Source of the DNA: Iris pallida
Lineage: Eukaryota; Streptophyta; Magnoliopsida; Asparagales; Iridaceae
Assembly: GCA_029216955.1 (NCBI GenBank)
Contig: JANAVB010005597.1
Coordinates: forward strand, 42,651,811 to 42,715,810
Direction of reading: 5' to 3'
Length of the DNA stretch: 64,000 nucleotides
The notes beneath the pieces were generated by a model, which had not been told where the DNA came from, made no database searches, and worked only from the letters and a program-made list of their open reading frames with translations. Every line of letters starts with the position of its first letter. Position 1 is the stretch's first letter. Of this stretch, positions 10,911 through 24,500 are shown one piece after another. The position numbers were made by a program, and so were the translations under genes.

Positions 10911-13900
10911 GTATTCGTGCTCGAAAACCCTAGGTTGTTACAATGCTTATGGCTTGGACACGACGAAGACACTCCAAAATATACTATGACACACCAAAAT
11001 AGGTGCTGTATCCATGCCACCGTGTCCTTACCATGTATTGTCGTATCAGTGTAACATGGACCGGCATAGCTGATACATTCCTTCTTCTTTGACTTGTTTC
11101 AGTGAAGAGCAACTAGCTAATGTTGTTAGAATAGTTGGTTACAATTCTGTTAGAGGAATTACTTACGTAACAATTATAAGCCAAACCTATAAATAAAGAT
11201 GGTGGAGAGAATAATGTGTGTGATTTGTAATATTGTTTCTACATTTATATTTCTATTTTGTAATCTTTTCTTTCTACTTTGTAATCTTTTGCTTGAATTA
11301 ATGAACCCTAGTTCTTTATTTCTTCCCAATTAAGTTGTTAGTTTGAGTTCTTGAGTTCTAGTCAACAATCAATGGCAAATTATGATGGATTTCATTTCCC
11401 CCAAATCTCAAGCCAATGGAGAAAGGGATCTATCAATTTGATATCAGAGCTTGTTGACCCAGTTCTTGAAGCTGGTGGAGAGCAAAGCTCAAGTAGACAT
11501 GGTGGCCACAACTCGAGACAAGGATCTTCTCAAGAACATCCAATTCCTGTTAAGGAAAATTGGTTCTTGACATTGGAAGGTAAAATCCTTACTCTTAGTG
11601 ATAAATTTGACAGGCTATTGGATGAATGTTGGGAACGAACTGCGGAAAACGTTCCCCCAAACCAGAAAGCCTTGCGAGAGAACCGAGCAAAATAACACAA
11701 ACCAAAAAAGCCAAACACAAATCGCAAAAACAAATATTTTTTACGTGGAAAATCCAAATGGAAAAAACCACGGGACGATCGGAGTCCAATCCTGAAGAAC
11801 CTCCACTAATGGAATAAAGAGAATACACCCTCTACAAGCTCCTCCCGATCCAAACGGATCACCACAACTCACTTGAAAGAAGAAAACTTAATTGCAAACT
11901 CCGAAGAACAAGAGATGTCGAAAAATTATTCGAAAACAATCTCTCCTTCACAATAGTCTTCAATCTTTTCTCTCTCAAAAGTTGTAAAGCACTATTGCTC
12001 CTCTATTTTTTTTGAGATATATTTTATGCTGAGAAAACACCTAGTATATATAGCCTCAAACCCACAACTAATTGAGGTTTTCTACTATATGTAGGAATAC
12101 TCAATCTAAACCATTGATATGTTCCTATTATATATAGGAATACCCAATCCAACTCCAATGGGATATTCCTACTATATATAGAAATATCCAATCCAAATCT
12201 TTTGGAATATTTCTATTATATATAGGAATACCTAATCCTACTCCAAGGTATTTTTCACATAGGTTGGGAACCCCACCAACTCCAACAAATCTCTCCCTTC
12301 ACAACTATGTGGAGGGGGTCGTCATCCCGACGATCCTCCTGCAGTACTCAAACTTTCCTCTTGGAAGAACCTTCGTAAACATGTCTGCTCCGTTGTCATC
12401 TGTATGAATTTTCTCAAGCGTCGCGTCCTTCTTCTCAACCACATCCCATATCCAATGATACCGAGTCTCAATGTGCTTGGACCGACTATTAAATGTCTGG
12501 TTCTTCACAAGGTGAATGGCACTCTGGCTATCGCAAAGCAAACTATACTGCTCTTGCTTTAGCTCCACTTCCTGCAACAGCTTCTTCATCCACAACAACT
12601 CCTTGCAAGCCTCCGTCGCCGCAATGTACTCTGCCTCTGTCGTCGACAAGGCAACACATTTTTGCAACCGCGACTGCTACGATACTGCTCCACCAGCAAA
12701 CATCATCACACAACCAGAAGTCGAGGGCCTCGTGTCTACATCTCCAACCATATCAGCATCAATATATCCGACCAGTTTCGGCTCGTCATCACCAAAGGAA
12801 AGTCTCCAATCGGGAGTGCCCTGAAGGTACCATAGAATCTATTTGACCGCACTCCAATGTACCCTTCCAGGATTGGAAAGATACCTGCTAACTGTGTCGA
12901 CTGCGTGAGCGATGTCTGGCCTCGTACACACCATAGCATACATGAGGCTTCTCACAGCTGAAGGATATGGAACCCGCTCCATATCTTCCTTCTCGTCCTT
13001 GGTAGACGGATACTGCTCCTCAGTGAACTTAAAATGAGCTGCAAGGGGGTTACTCACTTTCTTCGACCCGTCCATCCCGAAATGCTGAAGTACCCGGTGA
13101 ATGTACTTCTTTTGGGACAAGTGTAGCAACTTGGACTTTCTCTCGGCTGATCTTCATTCCAAGAATAGTCTTCGCTACGTCCAAATCTTTTATAGAGAAG
13201 GTCGCACCCAGTTGGCGCTTCAACTCCGCTATCCTAGTGGCATTCCGACCCACCAGTAGCATATCATCAGCATAAAGCAGTAAAATGATGAAATCATCAT
13301 CGGCAAAGTACCTCACAAATACACAGTGGTTCGATGTCATCCGCGCATAACCATGCTCCCCCATAAACGACTCGAACTTCCTGTACCACTGTCTCGGAGC
13401 CTGCTTCAGACCATACAAGCTCTTTCTCAACCGGCAAACCAAGTGTGACTTGTCCTTCTCACAGAATCTCTATGGTTGTTCCATGTACAACTCCTCAAGA
13501 TCACCATGGAGGAATGCCGTCTTCACGTTCATCTGCTCGACCTCCAAGTCGAAACTGGTTGCCAATGCTAGTACTACCCGAATAGACGACTGCTTGACGA
13601 CTGGCGAAAAGATCTCATTATAATCTGTCCTTCCGCTGACCGTAGCCTTTAACTACGAGTCTCGCTTTGTATCAAGGGCGAGTAGCATCATCTTTCTGCT
13701 TTACTCTAAACACCCATCGATTTTTCAAAGCCTTCTTGTCCTTTGGCAACCGCACTAGATCATAAGTGGAGTTGGCCTGTAAGAAACTCATCTCTTCCTG
13801 CATAGCCTCCATCCACTCATGCCTATATGTTCGTCGTCCGTAGCCTCTGTGAAACTTTCAGGCTCTCCCCCGTCAGTCAATAGCACATACTCATCTGGTG

Positions 13901-16900
13901 AGTATCTCGTAGATGGTCGACACTGTCTGTCGCTCCTCCTCAACGGAACCATTGGTGCTGGCTGTATATCAACAACCTCCCCCCTTCAGGAACTCTCTCC
14001 CCGGCATGCTCATCCTCCTGAGGGTTACCTTGAGCACCATCAACAGGTTGATGATCAAGGTTGGGAGCAACTCCATGTACTGGCTCTCCCATAACTGGAT
14101 CCTCTGCGATGTCATCTGGGAACTACTCGAAGCGAAATGACTCTAACTCAGGCAATTTCTCAGTCTTAGAAGGCATCTCGGAATCCTGAGTGTTGGTTAT
14201 GGTCTGATCCTCGACGAATACTACGTCCCTGCTTCTGTAGAGCTTTCTTTCCACGGGGTCGTAGAGCCTATAGCCAAACTCATCCCGACCGTAGGCGACA
14301 AAGACGCATCGCCTCGTCTTCGGCTCAAGTTTGGATCTCTCGTCCTTCGGTACATGCACGAAGGTCTTACAACCAAACACTCGCAGGTGATTGTATAACG
14401 ACTCTTTGCCGTACCATACTTTATTAGGGACATCAACCTGCAGAGGAGCACTAGAAGATAAATTAATAGTATAAGCAGATGTGTAAAGTGCCTCACCCCA
14501 ATAGCTGTCCGGCAAGTTTGCTTCTGACAACAAACACCGTACCCTCTCCATCAGCATCCTGTTTATGCACTCTGCTACACCGTTGAGCTGCGGTGTCTTT
14601 GGTAGAGTCTTCTGGTGACGTATCCCTTGCTCTCTGCAATAAGCATCAAATGGACCAATGTACTCGTCGCCATTGTCGGGCCGAACATAGCAGCTTTTTG
14701 CCCGTCTCCCTTTCAACAGAGGCCTGAAACTCTTTGAAAGTAGGCAGCACCTGATCCTTGGTCTTTAAGGCATAGACCCAAATCTTCCTAGAACAATCAT
14801 CAATAAACGTCACAAAATAAGAAGCACCACCAATAGATTTTACCTTCATAGGACCATAGACATCCGAGTGAATCAACTCGAGCAACGCCAGCTTCCTCGA
14901 ACTTGAGTGACTTTGAAAAGACGTCCTATTTTGCTTTTCCGCCAAACAGTACGTGCATCTCTCTAATTTTGTAGACTTTATGTCACGATCCGCTTCCGAA
15001 TATTCGGATACGAGTCAGACACGTCCAGCCTACGTTGGAAGACTCAACGTAGTAAGCTGTAAACATCCAAGGAAAAATTCTAAGAATAATATGAAAGTAA
15101 ACATCACAACATCTAACCGTCCCAGAATGATCACCATAATCCACAAGTCATAATACAATATATACATAAAGGTACCAGAGATAAATCCGGTAACAAAAAT
15201 GAAATACAAATATGAATACGAAATCTAGAAGTAAAGCTAAAATCTAAACCTCTAACTAAGTCATGGCTCCATCCTGTTCAGCTAAGATCCCGGGCTCTGG
15301 CCCATAACGTGGAACGATATCCTCAAGTGCACCTGCAACATATCCGGTCAGGAGCGGAGCAAAGTATAATTCTAGGTAATGAACAAGAACATCATGATAT
15401 GAAAAAGAATACAGGAGAACATGAAATACAAAGTACAGAAAAAGAACATGAAAGTACATGAATGTAAAGTACAGTAAGTACAAGAAATAAAGTACAAGAA
15501 GTAAATCCTGAACCTGAAGTACAAGACATGACATGTGCACAATATTTGAAATACAGCTAGCATATGTGATCGGCTGGGATAAACACAGGAATAAGCACAG
15601 GAAATGGGTACGGCTTAGGGCCCGCGTGCACAGTGCGAGGCCTAAGCTATCAACCTGAATTTCTGATCTTTGGGTTTGGTCACATAGCTAGTGTATTTCC
15701 TCTCCCCGACCATAAGTACAAGAACATGAAAGTACATGAGAACATGATATCGTGTCGTGACGTGTCACAAGAAAAGCACATGATATGAATGTAAATGAAC
15801 ATAAACCATAGAATGTACTTGCCTTGCTCAGGGTAATCAGGAGTAGGCAGAAAACCTGTATGTCCACATGGTGGTGCAAGTTGGTTAGGTTCTGAAATAA
15901 TCATTTCCTAATATCATTAACTATTCAATAACTCAAATCTTCCAATAAACTAAGTATTCATACATATAATCTAGCATCCATATATCACTAATTATTAGAA
16001 TAGAACTAATATTTAAAGTAGCTAAAATAATATAGCAAAATAATAATTATGATACATATATACCTAGAAAAGTATATTAGCATTCTTCTATGAGATTTAT
16101 ATTTATCAAGAAAAATCCATATTTGTTTATTAATAATAATATTTAACTAGAGCCTGCCAGACCAGTCCAGCCAAACATAGCTTTACATTTAGGGAAGAAC
16201 CCTTCGTTGCCTATGCTAACCCATCATCCAATACGTCCCCCTTCTTATCTATTAATCTGCAAGCAAGAGGACTCATATCTAGGTCATTCCTTGTGAAATC
16301 AAGGAGCGACCTGGCCAAAACTATACCTCTAACATCATGTTGGAACACTCTCAACATTATCATTTTATAACCAAACCCATCACCTGCAAATATAACTACA
16401 ATCCCCGGCCCAATGCAATACCAGCCCATAGCAGCTACCTCCTGCTTGAACTCAAAGTTATCCAACATTCAACTCGACAGTTCCACACAATCAAATGTTC
16501 TAAAACCTGCAAAGCAAAAGTCTAGCCACAACCCATATTTGACATTCAAACCACAGCAGGTTCCCATCATACTAACACACCCCAGGGAATCTATTCATAT
16601 GACCCACATATTGAGAGTATAATTAGAGTGCTTCCGAAGTTATCACATAAACGACCTATAGCACCACAAGATAAAATCCCCACAGTATAATATAAGCCCA
16701 GGCTAAACCCAGCAGAGTCCAAATCAACAGACCAAAACTTAGCAAAATATAATAAAAAACTACAAATTTATACAAATCAAGAATCTCATAAAAACAAACA
16801 AATCTACAAGAATCATATAGAGTCCAACCCTCACGTACAGAGCCCCAACAGTCAAGGCATATGCTCGCGCCAATGCTAGTTTCCAGTACCAAACGACCCC

Positions 16901-19900
16901 AACGCCAACCGCACACTGGACACAACTACTGCAGGACACGAATAACTCCAGGACACATCCAACTCTCGGACACAACCCCCATATCCCTGTCACAATCCTG
17001 CCCAGTCCCTTCGTCAACCTCTACATACAAGAATTGAAACAGATATAAGGGAACAATAAGGAGGAGACTGTACCTGTGTCTTCATGAACCGATACCGAAC
17101 TTCCCGTGTCCTATTCAAGCTCTAAGGGGTCCAGGACTCTTCAGAGGGATTTCCTCGAACGCCTGGTGATCAGGACAAGACTCAATTTAAAATTAAGAAC
17201 AGAAAAATCAAAAGCTTCATCGAATCAAAGATTAAAGATCTATCGATCATTAACTCGATCGATCGATCCGGTCGATATCGCTAAATAATTGCTACAATGC
17301 GATCACAGAGAGAAATTAATCAAGAATAGATCACCTGTTTCCACATTCCGGACAATTCAAGAGAGGTCAAACCGACTTACCGAGAGATCGGAATGATAGC
17401 TAGGGAAAACGTCGGCTGAGGAGTTCGTCTAGTCGTCGACGCCGCAAAGAGAACGACGATCGCCGGAGAGGAAACCGTGCGATCGCTGTCGCCGATCGAG
17501 GATGAAGGCTCGAAGTCGTCGAACGAAGGATCCCTGACGTCGCAGTCGCCAGAGAAGGTGTGGAACCTCAATCACCGCTGCCGGAGTAGCTAGTCGCCGC
17601 CATGGAGAAGAAGAGTCGCCGGAACGGGTGCGTGCGCCGCCGAGGAAACAAAATTTAACGACTGCTGGAGGAGGTCAGGCGATCCTTGGTCTTCGCGCGC
17701 CGATGCCGGAGAAGCTAGTCGCCGGAGAAGAAGGCCGTCGTCGTCTCCGCCATGGCTGCGGTCGCCGCTCGAGAAATTAGGGTTTGAGTCGAAGAATTTA
17801 GGGAAAGGAAGAATGGAGAAAAGCTCTCGGTTATTCCACAGAGGAAATGAAAATGGATTGGTCATTCTCTCTCCTCATACAAACAGAAAGAAAGGGGTGT
17901 GGTGGTTTTACATTAAAGTCTATTACAAATATGATATTTACAAATTTAACCTAGGAGTTTGTTGAGGTTGTTATAAAAGTAGTTAGAATCTTTGGGGGGA
18001 CCACTCAAGTTAGTTATAACTAATTCCTGAATTAATCACTCAAGCTAAACTATATAAAATTTCTCCCCAATTTAACTAATCATAGGAATTTAATTAAGAA
18101 CCTTATTTACTCAGACTAATTCAAATTAGGAGGAAACTTTTAAAATCCCTAAACTTGAGGAAGTGGGGTTACACTTTAACCCTGGAATCACCTTCCTGTT
18201 TAGCAAGTAGCTCATCCCCTTCTCACTGATATGACCGAGCCGCATGTGCCACAACTCGGTAGACACATCACTGTCTGCGTTCACCTCCTGCGCCCCATGT
18301 GCGCTCCCCTCCATTTAGTAGAGTCCAGACTTCTTGCTTCATCTGGCAATCACCATCGAACATCTGGAAAGCTTCCACTGACCGTTCCCGAAGAGATTGA
18401 AGAAACCCTCGCCATCCAACCTTCCAACCGACACCAGGTTGAAACGGATATCAGGGACATGACGAACATCTTTGAGAACAAGAACTGCACCCGTCTTCTT
18501 CCTCAAATGCACATCTCCAATTGCAACCGCCTTCAACACATCTCCATTGCCCATCTTCAATACTCCACAGTCGCCTGTCGTGTAAGTGGCAAATAGTGCC
18601 CTGTTGTGAGATACGTGCGCTGAAGCACCTGAGTCCACCAGCCAAGAATTATCAGCATGCGAGATTCATGACAACCTCATCACCTACGATGATCACATTG
18701 CCTCCATGTGCCGAGGCCGTCGCTGTAGTGTTCTCACTTTGCTTTTCCTTGTCGCCCTTCTTCTCTCTCTTCCAAACGAAACAGTTCCGCTTAATGTGGC
18801 CCTTCTTGCCACAATGGTAACACTCTGAGTCCTCGTACCGACGCTTGGACTTACGTCTACTCTTGTCTCTGCCACCACCTGGATTCTTGTTTTTGTCCCT
18901 TCCGCGGCTCTCTGAAACTAGCGCCTCTAAGTGAAATGTGGATGAAGTACCCTGAGAACGTCTTCGCATCTCTTCATTCAATACCCCGCTCTTGGTAAAC
19001 TCCAGATTGACCACGCCTTCCTCAGCAGAAGCGATCATAGATACTCGTACGGTCTCCCACGAGTCTGGCAATGTACATAGCAACCAAAGTCCCTGAATCT
19101 CGTCGACAAACTTGACTTCTATTGAGGATAGCTGGTCAACCATGCCCTGGAACTCACTCAAGTGATCTGTAATGGACGCACCATCTTTGTACCGCAGACC
19201 CATCATCATCCGGATCAGGAACAATTTGTTTACCCCGGTCTTTTTCGCATACAAAGATTCCAGCTTATTCCACAGTGTCCTCGCGTGCTCAATACTAGCA
19301 ACGTGATTATACACGTTCTCGTCAACGAACTGTCTTATGTATCCACATACCTGCATATGCTCAAAATTTCAGTCCTCTTCGGATTTACCACTGGGCCTCA
19401 CGGAAGCAAATATCGGCAGATGCAACTTCTTGACAAATATCAAATCCTTCATCTTGCTCCTCCAGTAGTGATAGTTGGTACCGTTCAGGTTTACTATGCG
19501 CACCGGCTTCGTGTCCATAGACTTTCTGATTTGACTGTCAACTTCTGACACCTCTCTAGAACCAAAACTCTGATACCACTATGTTGGGAACGAATTGCGG
19601 AAAATGTTTTCCCAAACCAGAAAGTCTTGCAAGAGAACCGAGCAAATGCACAAAAAAAAATGTCAAACACAAATTGCAGACACAAGTATTTTTGACGTAA
19701 AAAACCAAAATGGAAAAAACCACGGGACGATCGGAGTCCATCCCTGAAGAACCTCCACTAATGGAATAAAGAGAATACACCCTCTACAAGCTCCTCCCGA
19801 TCCAAACGGATCACCACAACTCACTTGAAAGAAGAAAATTTAATTGTAGACTCCGAAAAACAAGAGATGTCGAAAAATTATTCGAAAGAACCTCTCCTTC

Positions 19901-21466
19901 ACAATAGTCTTCAATCATTTCTCTCTCTCAAAAGTTGTAAAGCACTATTGCTCCTCTATTTTTTTTTTAGATATATTTTATGGTGAGTAAACACCTAGTA
20001 TATATAGCCTCAAGCCCACAACTAATTGAGGTATTCTACTATATGTAAGAATACTCAATCTAAACCATTGATATATTCCTATTATATATAGGAATACCCA
20101 ATCCAATTCCATTGGGATATTCCTACTATATATAGAAATACCCAATCCAAATCTATTGGAATATTTCTATTATATATAGGAATACCCAATACTACTCCGG
20201 GGTATTTTCCACATAGGTTGGGAACCCACCCACTCCAACAATGAAATGGCTAGATCAAGAAGACGGTTTGATTTGCCCCAATATGCTTCGGCCATGGTTG
20301 TTCCTCCTTCACCATATATTTTCCTCCATGGCAGCCCAACCACATATGTCACAACCAAATATACAACCATTTTGTTTCATTCCATGAGAATAACCTCTCA
20401 AAATCCTATTGGACAACCACCATCACCGGCAACATCACAAACCCTATTCTATCCTCAATATGCAATATGCATCATCCATGGTATCACCATCACTTGCTAC
20501 ACTCATTTTTTCACAAATTGAATCAAACCATATGGACATGAGTTCACCCATGTCTCAATTTGATCAAAAATCACCAAGATCTTACCAAATCCATTTCCAC
20601 TACATACCTAGTGTTCTTGGAATGTCTCCACCCATGACTGCATATGGGCAGCCACCATAGTCATTCTCAAACTTTCACCAAGCTCCACTTCAAAACCCTT
20701 ATTCTCAGTCAATGGATTTCCACCCACTTCTTTCTGTGAGTCCTACTACTCCCAAACTGGGATAGAGTCGAGCTTTAACCCTCAAGATTCATGAAAAATA
20801 GATGAAATTAACATATAGAGGGAGTTTCAACAACAAAGCCAAGATTGGACGACAAATTGGTCTCCAAACCATTTAATTTATTGCATAGTTCTTTGAGCAA
20901 GCCTATGGTGAAGTCCTATTGTCTTCCATTTCAACAACAAGAGTGTCAAAAGTTTTCAACCTATATTCTCAAATAGTTTGATGGAAAAGAAGACACCAAA
21001 ACTTGGTTCCATGAGTTTTGAGAAGGAAAACAAGGGTAAAGAAGGGTTTAAAGATGCGTAAAGACAAGTGAGAGCAATCTTAGTATCAATAATACTACAT
21101 TTAGATTTCTACTTTTTAATCTTTTCTTTCTACTTGGTAATCTTTTTCTTGAATCAATGAGGAACCTTACTTCTTTATTTCTTCCCAATTAAGTTGTTAG
21201 CTTGAGTTCGAGTCAACAATCAATGGCAAATTATGATTGATTTTCCAAGTCAATGGAGAAAGGGATCTATCAATAGCTTCAAAGTTGAATTGTTGATTTT
21301 ATATATATATAGAGAGAGAGGATGAGGGAGGTGAGGTGCCACCCTATGGAGGGCGGCTACATGTCACCTCCCTATGGTGACATGAGGTGGGGTGGCACCT
21401 CACCTCCCTTATTCTCTCTCTCTCCCTCTCTCCCTCTCTCTCTCCCTCTCTCTCTCTATATATATA

Positions 21467-21531
<65 letters not shown>

Positions 21532-24500
21532 GGAAAAAGGTAAATTTTATTCCAAATGAAAAGCCATAATCTTACAACATACAATCTGAGTGGGACTCCC
21601 ACTCATCAATTCTCTATAGCATTTACATCAAACTCGATGTTATGGAGAATGCCAACCGGAGGTGTGACCAACCCCTCAAAGATCCGGCGGTTTCGCTCCC
21701 GCCGTACATGCTAAACCGAAGCAGCCAGACGAACTCTGGCTGTTCGGAACCAGTCCTGACCTCAACCCCTGCTATCTCGTATCACCGAGATGATGTCCCC
21801 AATACATTTTTCGGATGCGCACACTCCCAATACCCGACTCTGCTCCGACCAGATCTGCCATGCCAGAGTGCACTCGAAAAAGATATGCTTTATAGACTCA
21901 GGCTCCGAACAACAAAGCACACATTTGGGATCCGGAACCGGCACTCCAAATGAACTCAGGCGATCCCTCGTCAAGAGGCGGCCCAGACGAAGCTTGTAAA
22001 CACACAACTGCATCTTCCTAGCCAGACCCTTGCACCAAACGAACTCGTAATCAGAACTCAGAGGGAAAGTGCACCGGATAAGGTTGTAGCAGCTACGGAA
22101 TTGGAACTCTCCAGTTCTCGAAGATGCTTCAGTCGGCTCCCAAATCCACCGATCCGCAGGCAAAGCCGGATCAATGACTGTAGACATAATGGACCCTCCA
22201 AGCTCCTTAGTAAACCGATAAGATTCCGGCCTCCACTCTCCATCTCGTATGATGCGACTACACGTCAGACCTCGCCTGTCCTCCTGGTGAGTCGGGAATC
22301 CCCTGATGTCTAGCAACGAACACCGATCTATCCAAGGGTTCCGCCAGAGATCCGACCCATCCTTCATGACCCTCCGGATAGCAGACTTGAGCAATCCCTT
22401 TGTCTCAAGACAGTCTTGAACGTGACTGAATGGTTGTTATCAGGAGAACACGTCCAAAAATTTTTCTGCTTCACGTATCTGCTGTGCATCCAGTCCGCCC
22501 AGAGAGACCCCCCGCTGATGAATCTCCAGGCCAGCTTGAGCGCAGAGGCCTCCCTAATCTCCAGCAACGGCCTGAGCCCCACTCCTCCCTCCTTCCTAGG
22601 ACGACAGAGCTGCTCCCACGAGACCGCATGCATACCCCCCCTCCAAAGGAAATCAGCACAGAGACGCTCCACTCGTCGAATAGTGGCTACAGGGAGGAGG
22701 ATGGACTGTAGCCAAAAATGGGCCACAGCCGAGATCACCGATCTGACCAGCTCAATGCGACCGCCAAAAGACAGACCGGCCGCTTGCCAACCTTCTACTC
22801 TCCTCTGGACATACTCTACCAGGCTATGGCAGTCCTGATCCCACGCATAGTTGACTGTGAGAGGCACTCCTAAGTAATGCTCCGGAAGATCACTCCTCGC
22901 GATACCCAGGACATCAGCCCGCTCCTCCTTCTGGGGACACCGGGAACTGAAGTAGAGCCGACTCTTATCCCTGTTCATCTGGAGATCCGAAAAGGACTTC
23001 AAATCTTCCATAATACCCGCAAGCGTCTGCAACCCCTCCGTTGAAGGCTGGATGAAGACTAGCAGATCATCAGCATAAATAAGGTGGGTAACTGGGGGTC
23101 CATCCTCCGAAACAGAGGCACCAGCCGTCCACGGTGCACTGCCAGATCCATCAAACAAGTAAAGTATTCCATAACAAGCGTGAACAGGTAAGGGGACAAT
23201 GGGTCACCTTGCCTAAGCCCACGGTTGCTTTGGAAGTACCCATAAGGAACGTCCTGGATGAGAACAGAGAAAGTAGAGGACGTGATGCACTCCCTGATCA
23301 ACGCAACCCAGTGATCCTCGAATCCCATGGCGGACATCAGATGGTAGAGGAAGTCACGATTGACCATGTCATACGCCTTCCTCAGGTCCAGTTTAACACA
23401 AGCTTTCTTCCCACCGGGTCTGCTGAATCCCCTCACCATCTCATGTGCCAGGAGGCTATGCTATGCAATCGACCTCCCCTTGATGAACGCAGCCTGATTC
23501 GAAGAAACCAAGTCCTGCATGATCTCCTCCATCCGCCAGCACATAAGGTGCGTAATTATCTTATAAAGATAATTACAACATGCAATAGGTCTGAAATCCG
23601 CCAATGCTGTCGCGCCCTCCTTCTTTGGCACCAAGGTCATGAAAGTGTGATTCAGTTCCTTCAGAAGCTTCCCCTTAGTGAACTCATGGACCACCTCCAC
23701 GACCTGATGCTTCAGAATATTCCAATGGCGTTTGAAGAAACCACTGCTGAAGCCATCCGGGCCAGGAGCCTTGTTGGGGTCCGCCACCTTGACAATAGAT
23801 TCCACCTCCTCCAATGTAACAGGGACAAGTAGGATGCTATTCCCAAATGGAGTTACCAATCGCTTCGTAACAACCTCTGGGAACACGGACAAGTAGTCAG
23901 TCTGGAAATATAAATCAGAATAGTACCTGACAGCCTCGCCCTGGATCTCAGCCGGCTTCCCCACCAGAGTACCATCCGCATCAAGAAGCTGGGAGATGTG
24001 ATTCCTATTCTGTCTTGTCCGGATAACATCATAGAAGAACTTGGAGCAACGGTCGCCATCCTTTACCCAGGAACATTTGGCTCGCTGGGCCGAGCTAATT
24101 TCCTTCTGCAGCCTCGGGATGTTGACTTCTCCAATCAGCTCCTTCTCTCTAGCCGCTAGATCCCCATTAAGCATGTCAGCTTGCATATCTGCTGCAAGGT
24201 CCTCAACTCCACCTCCTTATCTTCTAAGGTGGACTTGGGCAACCCCTTCATCCAACTCATGAGAGCTCTCTTCGTGGCCTTGAGGCGACGAACCAATCGG
24301 AATTGAGCCGTCCCCTCCTGACCGCTAGAAAGCCCCTCTGCGACAGCCTCTAGGTAGCCTTCCGAGAGATACCAACTGTTGTTATACCTGAACGGGCGGG
24401 ACTTCCCAATAGACCAAGCAGAGAAGCCAACCCTGATGGGGGAATGATCGCTCGTCCCAGCTGCCAGACCCTCAGCCAAAGTGTTGGAAAAGTGACGGAA

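Larger units (their letters stand above)
11627..20240 (-). mobile_element. Ty1/copia retrotransposon A
   Basis: LTRs at 11627-12287 (661 bp) and 19582-20240 (659 bp) start TGTTGGGAACGAA and end ACTCCAACA, with the 5-bp target duplication ATGAA on both sides (11622-11626 and 20241-20245). On the minus strand the primer site TGGTATCAGAGT lies just inside the right LTR (about 19567-19578), and a polypurine tract GAAGGGAGAGATT lies just inside the left LTR (12288-12300). The domain order gag, protease, integrase, RT, RNase H is copia-type. A solo LTR sits inside the integrase region. Confidence 0.93.
11351..20521 (+). pseudogene. gag-like frame of the old element, interrupted
   Basis: A frame runs from about 11351 to 11626 (…[14 protein letters not shown]), is cut by the copia element, and resumes in the same frame at 20241 with the start of [19 protein letters not shown], ending at a stop near 20520. 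It is Gln/Pro/Ser-rich and has no zinc knuckle or pol motif. I call it gag-like from its position only; the product is otherwise unknown. Confidence 0.4.
11121..21272 (+). mobile_element. Old LTR-retrotransposon remnant, split by a copia element
   Basis: A left repeat (about 11121-11435, starting TGTTGTTAGAATAG and ending GGATCTATCA) is followed by a primer-site-like TGATATCAGAGC at 11439, one mismatch from the usual site. The last 190 bp of that repeat recur at about 21085-21272, ending AGGGATCTATCA. The right LTR therefore seems to have lost its first part. The interior carries a gag-like frame and no pol. A younger copia element fills 11627-20240. No clean target duplication was found. Confidence 0.6.

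Noticed and set aside
13819..14094. Plus-strand frames across copia A
   Set aside because: Shadows of the minus-strand integrase and RT region.
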